A DNA stretch of 64,000 nt, taken from contig AP026546.1 in the NCBI GenBank assembly GCA_026075535.2, positions 1,302,001 through 1,366,000 on the forward strand. The letters are read 5' to 3'. This document shows positions 54,601 to 64,000 of this stretch, piece by piece. Origin of the DNA: Tricholoma matsutake (Eukaryota > Basidiomycota > Agaricomycetes > Agaricales > Tricholomataceae). A program made the position numbers and the translations under genes. Under the pieces are notes generated by a model, which saw only the letters and a program-made list of their open reading frames with translations, had not been told where the DNA came from and ran no database searches. Every line of letters starts with the position of its first letter. Positions within the stretch are counted from its first letter, which is position 1.

Positions 54601-55300
54601 GATTGGTTTTTTTTGGTCCAGTTTCCAGTTGCCCAGTTTTCAAAATTATTATAGGACATATGGGTTGGGCCACATTCCTACACTACACATGTTTCTGTTA
54701 ATATTCTTCCCTGGACCATCAACCACAGTTGAGAATTGGTCAAGATATGACCAGATACATTTCAATGCAAGTATTTTGTCATATCAGAATGACTTTCATT
54801 ACATTGCTTATACCTTGTGCAATAAAAATGTTGGGTACACCTGGATGCCATCCCAAATATAGTAATGACACAGTTAACTATTTGTACCATGTGTATGTAT
54901 TTCATTTATTTAACATCCCTGATAAGTTACACTGGATTCTGAACTCCAGACCCAACATCACAATAACATGAGGTAATGTACTTTCATTTTGGCCATAACT
55001 AAGTCAAATATTGATGTAATCTCTCAAATGTTGGACTAATGGATGTGGTATCACAATCTCTATCTGCCTATATAATGGTTATAAGGTCCAAATAATATTT
55101 GTTGGAACTTGAGATACATATGGGTTATATTGGTACAATAAATTTTATGACAAAAGACTGGTTCCAACCAGTCTTTTTTTGGTCCATTAACTGAAGTAGA
55201 CCAGTCCTAAACAGTCTGGTTGCAGTTGTGGTTGCCAGTTGCCCCACTTTGGGTCAAAAAATCAGACTAAACCAGACCTTCGAACACTATTTATGTTGGA
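54601..55300. repeat. repeat-rich non-coding block
   Basis: GGTCCAGTTTCCAGTTGCCCA near 54614 is echoed by CCAGTTGCCCCACTTTGGGTC near 55225. A palindrome AGACTGGTT CC AACCAGTCT lies at about 55154-55173, followed by a T-run. The stretch at 55235-55285 is the inverted relative of 39530-39605. No gene. Confidence 0.5.
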
Positions 55301-55756
55301 GGGAGTTCTACTTATCACAACAGACATAAATATTATATGTTCATTCACTGAGATGACGCATCTACACAGCTCCCTGGACACACACAGAACAATTTGTGCA
55401 TATCCTATCCATCCTCCAATTGCTCCTGTTCAACACAATTGCCTGTGATTGAGTCTGATTTGCTTCTGAATGATCACATTTTGGACTTCACACATGGGAC
55501 AACTCTATCTGTATTTTGCCATCTGCGGCTCTAGCCCCTATGCTCATTGCACAATTTTACACATTCAGGGGTTTATCACCATGCATTCCCAATGTCTGCT
55601 GATTCATTGTAAATTGAGTATTGCATCTCTGTTTTCTGTGTCTCACCCTCTGTCCACAGACTGGCACTATGTTACTCATGCAGATCACATCATTACACAC
55701 AATCACATTCATGCCAAGTCATTCCACCACACCTGCTGATCTATTTGTCCACTACC
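55301..55756. other. no gene seen
   Basis: A Cys/His-rich short ORF (55470-55739) has no domain. The final five bases are CTACC, immediately before the LTR of gypsy C. Confidence 0.4.
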
Positions 55757-56117
55757 TGTAAGGGGAACATTGGAAAGGAGGCCTACAAAGTCCTGTGAAG
55801 TCCTATGAACTTCACTAACTAACTTTGGACATTGCTAAGATCACTTCGCACTTCTTCATTTGCTTACTCACTTCCCATCCCCACCTTGTGCCTTGGACCT
55901 GTCAAGGGTTAAAATAGTCTCCTGCAACCCTAGGGGCATGGTTAACACATGTAGATTAGTATATAGTGTAGTTCCCTAGTTGGGGGTACCTTAGAGTTTT
56001 CTCTTTGGTTTTCCCCCACTAGGTTGGTCCCTTGTACTTCTCTATTTTTGTTACATAACTTTGGTTTTCCCCCACTAGTCTTGAGTCTCAACTTGGAAAT
56101 GTGAGGTTGCCCTTACA
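55757..56117 (+). repeat. 5' LTR, gypsy C
   Basis: A 361-base LTR with perfect 7-base inverted ends TGTAAGG / CCTTACA. AGAGTTTTCT at 55993-56002 and the post-LTR GTAGAAAACACTC (56118-56130) repeat, imperfectly, the complementary arrangement of copies A and B. TTTTCCCCCACTAG is repeated at about 56010 and 56067. Confidence 0.85.
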
Positions 56118-56220
56118 GTAGAAAACACTCTCTTTTAGTGGACTGATATTAGCTGGAGACTCCTAAAGTCATGCCTTAGACCTTGAAACGTTTTTGTGTC
56201 CCTTGCACGACTTCAGATTA

Positions 56221-56762
56221 GGGCATGGCACAGGTATGGGTAACACTGTGTGTTTCTGGTCAGGGGTATGCACAGGTATGGGTATGGGTATGGGATTGCC
56301 ATACCCGGGCAACACTGTACCCTTTTCCACAGTGTTATGGGTATGTGCAGGTATGCTGGTACCTGGATTTTGGTCAGGTGAGTGATCATCCATGTTGAGA
56401 TTTTGACTTTTTAATGACATATCATGGGAAAAACCTGCAAGTCATGGTGACCTGACTCATGGGCTTACCCCCTGTGATGAGATGCGAGCATCTTTTTCAG
56501 CAAAATATCATGAAAAATAACAGTAAAAAATTCAGGGGTAATTTTTGATGACATATCATGGGAAAACCCATAAGTCAGGTGCAAACATATTTTTCAGCAA
56601 TTTCCTATCAAATATAATGAAAAATATCAATACCCACAAATAACCATGGGTAACCCACAAAAACCCATGGTAACACCATACCCCTACCCATGCAGGTACA
56701 GTGTTCATGGGTATGGGTAGGGGTATAAGAAAATATACCTGAGGGTTACCCATGCCATGCCC
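56221..56762. mobile_element. MITE with TA duplication and GGGTATGGGTAT-type tandem units
   Basis: The ends GGGCATGGC and GCCATGCCC are exact inverted repeats flanked by TA (56219-56220 and 56763-56764), as in Tc1/mariner-type elements. The terminal similarity extends, loosely, through TGGGTAAC. The interior holds CAGGTATGGGTATGGG repeats and their inverse (CCATACCCCTACCCAT), plus two copies of GACATATCATGGGAAAA. It is about 540 bases and non-coding. Confidence 0.65.
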
Positions 56763-56764
56763 TA

Positions 56765-57299
56765 CTTTGGATCACCATGCCCTTATCCCTCCACTCTCAC
56801 ACTGTCATTTCAAAAACAAGCTTTACACATTCTTTCCCACTATGATGGAAAACACTGACTCCTGTAGAAAATCAATCCTAGTACAATAAGAGTGAACTGT
56901 AAGTGCAGTAAGTTAACTGTTCACTACTAAATAATAATCTCAGTACTCACCTCAGTCTTTGTATAAGCAACTGAGGTGATCAGATATCTATCTACTGTAT
57001 ATATACAATCCACATTAGATAAAGAAGAATTGTATAAAGGTATCCATGACATGGGTACAAACATGCATCTCAAAGGGATGCACTAAATATAGGGCATGCA
57101 TCAAATACATGCCTAGATCCATATATTGCAATACAGTGTTTGTTTGCACTCACAGTGTCATTCTCAACAACTCCGAGTTGATTTCACAGTCTGAACACAT
57201 CACATGTGTGGAATGCAACATCATGACAATAACCTGTGCGCTAGAAACCCTCCTTCATCAGAAGTGTGAACGTGAACCATTAATGGACAAACCACTACC
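56765..57299. other. gypsy C leader, no gene supported
   Basis: AT-rich sequence between the MITE and gag. The gag frame may start upstream (57046 ATG-type start), but recognisable gag peptide begins only around 57400. Confidence 0.4.
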
Positions 57300-57948
57300 A
57301 TCCATATTGAAACCACCATCCAATATGATGGGGAACCTTTGTCACTACCCCAAGCAGTTGCACAAAAATGTGGTGGGTCTGCACACAAGTGCCCAGCACC
57401 TTAAACCCGCTACCCCAAACAATTTCTTGGGAGATCACACAAAAGGTCAAGCCTTCCTCAATTCATGTGAGCTTTACATCAACCTTGTCCCCCACCCGTT
57501 CATCGATGATCACATGAAGATCATGTGGGCTTTTTTGTTCATGAAGAGTGATTGTGCCACATGTTTCATAGATCACCAGATGTGAAACTATCAGGCCGTG
57601 GGCAGCCTGCCCTATTCAACTTGGTCAGACTTTGTCCAAGAGTTCATCAACAAATTTTGTCCTAAAAACAAGATCCTGATAGCACATCCCAGCCTCCAGA
57701 CATCATGGTACTACCAAGGCTCAAAGACCATTGACAAGCACATTGACAACTTCCAAGAGATGATCAGATGGGCTCATTACCTTGAGGGCTCCCACATTGT
57801 GCTAAAGTTTCACCAGATTTTGAACCCAAAGATCCAGGATTACATCACCTGCCTCATGAATGGCCACCCCTCAGATGAGAGTCCTTGTGAGTGGTATGCG
57901 GCTTCAATACTCTGCGATGAAAATTGCATAGCCAATGAGGGCCTTTAG
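57300..57948 (+). pseudogene. gag, gypsy C
   Basis: The capsid reads GQAFLNSCELYINLVPHPFI (about 57450), a TGA at about 57583, then VGSLPYSTWSDFVQEFINKF (about 57600) and the distal capsid YQGSKTIDKHIDNFQEMIRW and CEWYAASILCDENCIANEGL. These align with copy B. The CCHC knuckle region was not found, and 57950-58200 is out of frame. Confidence 0.75.
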
Positions 57949-58508
57949 GGCTTCTTCACATATGACTCCTCATTCCAAGATGTCTTCATTCACAGGTAGT
58001 ATGTTTCATAGGGCCCCAGTTAGGATTGTGAACACTGCTCCCCCAATTCTGCGGTAAGCCCCACCAATTGCCACAACTTCAAACCAATCCCAGATGAGCA
58101 TATCAACTGCTGTGCATTCAGTCAGCGCTACTTCAGTGGTGTGCTTCTGATGCAGTCAGTCTGGACATCTACAACTGGATTGCCCAAAGTGTTTTGATGT
58201 TCAGTACATGGACTTCAAAGAGAAGCAGACATTTGCACATAACACATTCACTGAACTAGACATGTTAGAAGCTGGGGACAAGTGTAGTGAGGTTGCCAAA
58301 GAGGTGACACCAGGTTTTTGGCCTGGACAGCAAGTGATTGGTATGCCACCACTGTCCCTATATAATTGTTTTGCAGTACTACCTGTAGAGAAAGTGCACA
58401 GATTTAGCAACTAACTCCAATGAAACAAAAGCCATACCCTATACACCATCCCAGCCCCATCCATCACATCGTCTGAAATGGGAAAAACAACTGCCTGAAC
58501 ACTATGTC

Positions 58509-58886
58509 ATGGCTGTGAACCTTGGTTCATCCTCCTTTGAGCTCAAGGTGTCCATCCAGACCATGGACATGGGTGAGATGCACGCCATGACAGTCCTCCT
58601 TGATTTGGGTGCAACAGGTTTGTTTGTCAATGCAGACTTCGTGACACAAAATTGTCTTATGACAAAACTGCTAAGTCGACCCATCCCTGTCTATAAAGTG
58701 GACAGATTGCCCAATGAAGTGGGCAGCATCTCCGAAGTCATCGAGGTTGTACTACAATATTGCAACCACTCTGAACAAGCTATCTTCATGGTTACCAGCC
58801 TCAGAAAACAAGACCTTATACTTGGTCTCACCTGGCTTCAGGAGCACAACCCCAATGATGATTCACATACAATCTTGAAGACATAA
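58509..58886 (+). pseudogene. aspartic protease, gypsy C
   Basis: The active site reads TVLLDLGATGLFVNADFVTQ (about 58590), where the family has DSGATG. The Ser codon is now TTG, as expected of TCG to TTG. The C-terminal flap DLILGLTWLQEHNPN (about 58840) is followed by unrelated inserted sequence. Confidence 0.75.
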
Positions 58887-58889
58887 TAT

Positions 58890-59935
58890 GTAAACCACAT
58901 CAGATCGAGAGCATTATCAGCTATTTAAAGAATGGACAAGCTTCTAATCATTGTTCTACTCATGAGACAGACTTAGGAAGCTTAGGAACAATACTAGCAA
59001 CCTTAGAAGTTAGGAAACACATTCGACTCTTTTATTGTGACTATGCTATGCTAAACTACAACAGACATATGGAAATTGATATGTGAACAAGGTGTATTGA
59101 TGCATATGCACTATCAACTGAGCTTACATAATGCTTTCTAAGCGATTCAACGTTAGCATTTTATGCGGGAAGCCATTCAGCTAGCAATTCAGCTGATTTT
59201 GATGGGAAACACTAAAGATAACCCAGATTGATGGGAGATCCTAAACTTAGAATGGGTGATGTGGTGATCAAAAGAAGATGCATGGTGGTTGCAAGCATCA
59301 GTAATGGTGGGGTAGTATGCCATTCTCTATTAGGTTTCTTGCTTTTCAAATTTTCCTTATACTTCTATTTCTCTCTCACTCTATTTCATTTTACTCTAAA
59401 ATAGTGAACCATGAAACCTGAACATTGTACTATGTGACTATTTCTTTTTTTATGTATTTCAAAATTTCAAACAGTATAAGTAACTAGTTTTCCCTACTGA
59501 ATAAAGAGTCTTCTTGCTTTACTTGATATTGGAGTATGGTTATAGTCTCATTGCATTATTTTTGTCATTGCATCATTTGTGTCGAATTGCGTCAAACTTT
59601 TGCAAACTTGCATCTAACCATTCTTTGAGGTTTCTTAGGAAATTTCTAAATGGCATTTGGAATATAATGCATCACTGTGTCCATTGGGAATATTATTTGT
59701 GACTGCATTATTTGCAACTTCTTAAGAATTGCTTAGGAAAATATCGGGAATTAGTAAGATACTTGGGATTAGAAGGATTGGATTGGAAAATTAGGAAAAC
59801 TTGAGCCATACTATTGCGAAGGAATTTGTAGAAGCCATTTCTAAAGATTACTTATTGGGACACCATCTACCAACTCTCACAACTTTTGCATTAGGATATG
59901 TGTTGGTTGTTTTGCCATCAGATTCCTAGTGTGAT
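58890..59935. mobile_element. unidentified ~1-kb insertion in gypsy C
   Basis: The conserved gypsy reading breaks after LQEHNPN (58851) and resumes at about 59940 (NWEMTKVKMSHCPNHCWTC). The intervening sequence is AT-rich, with no coding domain, no obvious terminal repeat and no duplication that I could confirm. It could be a decayed DNA element or a solo LTR. Confidence 0.4.
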
Positions 59936-59939
59936 CATC

Positions 59940-62600
59940 ACTGAAATCAACTGGGAGATGACCAAGGTCAAGATGAGTCACTGTCCAAATCACTGTTGGA
60001 CCTGCCAAACTGAGGCTAATGAGGAACGCAAGGCATGAGTAGTCAAAGCAGAAAAGGTTCACGCTTGTTGTGCTGGATGGTTGCCCTCACCCAACATTGA
60101 GATGGACAATATTCCAGACTTTGTGGACCTAGATGACAAGGACGATGATGAGGAAATGGAGGAATGACCACCTGTGGAAGACAATCAACTCAAGAAAGCA
60201 AAGAGGCAATAGGCTATTTGCTATGACCATTCCCTGCAAAGCCAAATTTATTTGTGCAACCTCTAACATTTTGCAGTGATTGGCAGAAGCTTTCCACAAG
60301 AATTTGCAGCCAACATCATTTCATAAGTCTGTCCCCTCCCATCTCCATGACTTCAAGGACATGTTTTCAAAGGCATCATTCAACCAGCTTCCTGATTGGA
60401 TGGTGTGGGATCATGCAATCAAACTCATACTGGGTTCGAACTCTATGAACTGCAAGGTCTACCCACTTGCTCCCAACAAACAGGCAGAACTGGATGAGTT
60501 TGTTTCCACTTGATAGATTCACCCCTCAAAATCTCCTATGGCATCACCCATGTTCTTTATTAAGAAAAAGGATGTCACTCTTCATCTCATGCAGGACTAT
60601 TGTGTGCTAAATGCCCTGATGATCAAGAATTGGTACCCCCTGCCACTCATTTCAGAACTGGTGAACCAATTGTGAGGCACAAAATACTTCACAAAGCTCA
60701 ATGTCCAATGGGGGTACAACAATGTGCATATGAAAGAGGGTGATGAGTGGAAGGCAGCTTTTCATATTCACTGGGGTCTTTTCAAGCCACTGGTTGTGTT
60801 TTTTGGACTCATGAACACCCCCTCTACCTTTCAGACCATGATGAATAATATTTTCCACAATCTCATCATGGAAGGGGTAGTCTGCATTTACTTAGATGAC
60901 ATTCTTATCTTTAGTAAGATGCTCGAAGAACAACACCGGGTCACACAAATCATATTAAAACGACTTTGGAAGCACAAGCTCTACCTATGACACAATAAAT
61001 GCAAATTTGAATGAACTAGCATCGAATACCTTGGCCTCATCATTTCCAAAGGCAAAATTCATATGGATCCTGTCAAGGTGGCCAGAGTCACTGAATGGCC
61101 CATCCTGACAAAGAAAAAGGAGGTACAATCCTTTTTAGGGTTTGCTAACTTTTGTCGTTGTTTCATCAAGGGCTTCTTGCACCATGTGAAACCACAGTTC
61201 GAGCTCACTAAAAAGGATCATAAATGGAGTTGGAACACTGAGGAGCAGCAAGCATTTGACAAACTCAAAAGTTGCATCACCTCATCCCTGATCCTGTGGT
61301 TCACTGATGACTTGAAGGCCTTTTGTATCGAGGTGGACAGCTCAGAGTTCGCAACTGGAGCACTTTCGCAACAGTCATCAGACAATCTCAACTGGCACCC
61401 CATTGCTTTCTATTCAAAATCCCTCAATGCAGTCGAGCAAAACTATGAAATCCATGACAAGGAGATGCTTGCCGTGATGTGATCATTAGAAGAGTGGAGG
61501 CACTTCTTGGAGGGAGCACAACACAAGGTCAAAATCTGGATGGATCATAAAAATCTTGAGTACTTTGTGACTGCGAAGAAGCTAAATCGGAGACAAGCCA
61601 GATGGTCCCTTTACCTCTCCAGGTTTGACCTCATCTTGCACCACCACCTGAGCATGAGCATGGGTAAGTGTGGTGCCCTTTTCATGACAGGCCGATCATG
61701 GCAATGGGGACAACAATAATCGTGATACAATGCTGCTCTGACCCAAGTTTTGTGAAGTTCATGCACTCAAAGGAATCACAGTGGAAGGATCGGAATGGGA
61801 TATCCTGAGGGAAGTTCAGAAGGGGATATGAAGCAGGAAGAGCAAGGATGCAGTGGTGTTGTCAATGAAGGAGTTGGAGAGGTCAAAGGGCAGGTCACTA
61901 AGGAGTTCAGAATGGGTCCAGGAGGAGGGTCTGTGGAGGTTTTGCAATTGGATATACATTTCTATGGTCCCTGAACTGCGACGAAAGATTTCCAAACAGC
62001 ATCATGACTCTAAGATCAGCAGACATGCAGGACACTGGAAAACCCTGGAACTAATATTGTGAAGTTATTGGTGGCCCAATATGTCATGCTACATCGGTCA
62101 ATACTGTAAATCCTGCAACATGTGCCTTCATACAAAGGCTCAGAAGTGCAAACTGTTCAGTGAACTACACCCCCTCCCAGTACCCGAGGTGTGATGGGAT
62201 GTTGTGAGTGTCAATTTCATTACCAAACTTCCTGACTCACATGGATTTGATGCTGCGATGGTGGTGGTGGATTCGGTGCATAAATGAAGCCACTTCATTC
62301 CCACTCACACAACAGTTACGGTATTGGGCTCTGCATGGCTGTACCTGCAGAACATGTGGAAGCTACATGGCCTTCCATGATCAGCTTTATCGGATCAGGA
62401 CCACAGTTCCTGGCCAAGTTCATGCGTGAACTTTATTGTTTGCTAGGCATCATGATTTCAGCCTCTACAGTGTACCACCCCCAATCCAATGGACAAACCG
62501 AACACATTGATGATACTCAACCTGGGAAAACCACCAATACTGCCAATGAGCCAACCAATAATATTTGCACAAGTCAGAGGAAGGGTGCGAGACGTTCCTA
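59940..62600 (+). pseudogene. linker, RT, RNase H and integrase, gypsy C
   Basis: The linker (about 59940-60200) reads MSHCPNHCWTCQTEANEERK and an acidic run (VDLDDKDDDEEMEE). RT starts with FHKSVPSHLHDFKDMFSKAS (about 60310). Motif A is TKLNVQWGYNN (about 60697), with Asn for Asp. [16 protein letters not shown] (about 60880) is intact. RNase H: FCIEVDSSEFATGALSQQSS (about 61325). The integrase zinc finger is HHDSKISRHAGH (about 62000). The first core Asp is Asn (VSVNFITKLP, about 62210). A frame change precedes SGPQFLAKFMRELYCLLGIM (about 62400). The reading ends near 62530. Several TGA stops occur (about 60510, 60990, 61480). Confidence 0.82.
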
Positions 62601-63516
62601 ATGTTCATGGACTGACCAATGGGAAGACAACTAGTTGGTACTAGTCATGAAGGTAGTTCTATCAGAGAGGAAGGTGTTTAGCATGGTCCAATGGAGTATC
62701 GATTGATATTGATGATGATCAACAATATCAATGGTGAACAATGTTTATTGTTGATGGTCAATGTGTGAATTCTGAGGACCTTTTGGTAGATCAATAGTAT
62801 ACAAAGGCTATATCCAATGGCTATGAAGTGTCAGAATGGTTACTAGTGCTAATGATAAGAGGATCGAGGATGACGATGATCGCAGAGGTTTCTCGTTGAT
62901 CGAGAAAACTTGTAGAAGCTTAGATTGTGTTGAGGATAGATCGGATGCTTAGAACTTTATACGAGGCGATATGTGAAATGATTTCTTCCATTTCCAAGTA
63001 GATACTACAGAGTTTTATATGTTTTAGAAGAAACTTCCTAAAATGGTATAAGAAACATGTGTAGAACATGAGGCAAAAGATGTGAGTTAAGACACAATGC
63101 CAAAAAGGAGACTGGAATCCAAACAAGAAAGAGATATAGCATATGATGAAGGAGTAATAAAGGGTATAGAACTAAAAAGAGACTGTCCTTTGTGTATAAA
63201 CTACACTAAGTCTCACAATAATCCATCCAGTGGGTTCTGTATGCGATAGGGACTTGGAACAAGGCTGACCTATTATCAGCAGCTTTGAGCACAAGCTGGA
63301 ATACTCCCTGGCACATGGTATTCCACCATTTAGATAATGAATGTGGTGCTCGATGTCACTTGTAGTTTCTCGATATCAATCAATAATGCTTTATGATTGG
63401 TCAACGATGTTTGATTGCAGTCATGGTTGTTTGAAGTTGATTGGGGATGTTCGATGTTTGTTCAGAGGGATCTTAGGGGCTTTTGAGGTAGTCCTAGTCC
63501 TCTAAGAGTCTGAACT
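62601..63516. other. non-coding, no gene supported
   Basis: TGATGATCAACAATATCAATGG- and GATCAATA-type degenerate motifs recur (62700-62790; 63350-63440), suggesting old repeat sequence. The ORFs are short and not recognised. CCTCTAAGAGTCTGAACT at 63500-63517 is a short piece shared with the LTR of the gag-only element (3648-3665). Confidence 0.35.
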
Positions 63517-63738
63517 CATACATAAACAAAAAATCCTCCCTCTCACAAGATGCGAGAGGGAGTTTTATTTATATACATAAAAAGCTAACCCCTCGTGTTT
63601 GGTGCAAGGGGGGAGGTAAAAACATGAAGAAAAAAATCCCTCCCCATGCAAAATGGGGGAGGGGGGCACAATACTAATAATTAATTAAAAGTACAAAAAA
63701 ATCTCTCCCCATGTAAAGTGCGGGGGAGGGGGAGGGGA
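63517..63738. repeat. second copy of the GC-rich hairpin array
   Basis: Same orientation and order as 20876-21089. The hairpins are at about 63533-63560, 63588-63616, 63636-63668 and 63702-63729. Loop sequences differ (CGTGTTTGGTGC versus CACACAGAATGC) while the stems persist, and the spacer ATTTATATACATAAAA is identical. Confidence 0.7.
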
Positions 63739-64000
63739 TGCAACCTGTGACTGAGTGCGACTAGGTTCATGACATGTGATTGAGGCCTAAACACTAATCA
63801 GGTGGTTTGGATGGATCAGCAACTGGTTTGGACCAATGTCCAATGCTAAGACAAGTAAAGTGCAACAATATATGATGGTGAGAGACTATATGCAGCATGG
63901 CAATGGACTGAACACAGTGACTATACTAGACACTAGGACAATAGATGATGTAGTCAGCATGTGCCATGGACACAGTAAGTGAGATTGAAGTTTTGGATTG
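63739..64000. other. window end, no gene seen
   Basis: Non-coding sequence with no recognised repeat or ORF. Confidence 0.4.

Larger units (their letters stand above)
55757..62600 (+). mobile_element. Ty3/gypsy retrotransposon, copy C (3' end missing)
   Basis: A 5' LTR (55757-56117), gag, protease, RT, RNase H and integrase in order; the reading ends inside the integrase near 62530. No 3' LTR was found up to 64000. It is related to copies A and B but clearly diverged in every protein. It also contains a MITE in its leader (56221-56762) and an unidentified insertion between protease and RT (about 58890-59930). Confidence 0.85.

Noticed and set aside
62601..64000. 3' LTR of gypsy C
   Set aside because: No sequence beginning TGTAAGG and ending CCTTACA, or resembling 55757-56117, is present.

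Overview
The window looks like part of an Agaricomycete (mushroom-forming basidiomycete) genome. The species cannot be fixed from the sequence. The grounds are: an RNA14/CstF-77 gene, basidiomycete Ty3/gypsy chromodomain retrotransposons, a Tad-like LINE, a mushroom-type Zn2Cys6 regulator, and remnants of DUF6535, DUF6570/Helitron, Spt5-like KOW, Ulp1 and sirtuin genes. No bacterial, plasmid or phage feature is visible.

Layout. (1) Positions 1-1476, minus strand: the first 492 codons of RNA14, uninterrupted, CpG-rich and running off the left edge. It is the only clearly intact housekeeping gene. (2) 1477-3259: intergenic, AT-rich. (3) 3260-11243: a gag-only LTR retrotransposon with 5-bp target duplication CTACC, split by a 5-kb Tad-like LINE (4790-9812) that has its own 12-bp duplication inside gag. 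(4) 11.2-18.6 kb: a palindrome-bearing minisatellite, a repeat-coding ORF, a lone LTR, decayed helicase-like repeats, a ~100-bp-arm hairpin and a 1.4-kb inverted repeat. (5) 18.6-24.2 kb: a decayed Spt5-like KOW gene, interrupted by a 1.87-kb element (20438-22311) whose two inverted ends each carry a tRNA-like Pol III promoter and which contains an array of GC-rich hairpins. (6) 24.2-26.2 kb: LTR-like remnant and a Helitron-associated DUF6570 fragment. (7) 26238-31793: gypsy copy A (plus strand, TSD GCTGG). (8) 31.8-35.3 kb: broken Ulp1 protease, convergent broken sirtuin, and an inverted copy of the 14.4-15.5 kb repeat. (9) 35.6-39.6 kb: two gag remnants, a tandem duplication with palindromes, and a DUF6535 remnant. 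(10) 39968-41027: a Zn2Cys6 transcription factor gene with a damaged intron donor inside the zinc cluster. (11) 43.8-53.5 kb: an OrsD/helicase-associated-like gene split by gypsy copy B (45213-51186, minus strand, TSD GCCAT). (12) 55757 to about 62600: gypsy copy C, with a TA-flanked MITE in its leader, an unidentified ~1-kb insertion and no 3' LTR. (13) 62.6-64 kb: non-coding, with a second hairpin array.

The window is a nested repeat graveyard beside one conserved gene. Comparing the three gypsy copies shows that many disabling changes are C-to-T (or G-to-A) at former CpG sites, including CGA-to-TGA stops and lost catalytic residues, as expected of methylated, silenced repeats. Each copy lacks at least one reverse-transcriptase catalytic residue. 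Most non-transposon genes here (KOW, Ulp1, sirtuin, OrsD-like, DUF6535) are broken. The Zn2Cys6 gene is nearly intact.
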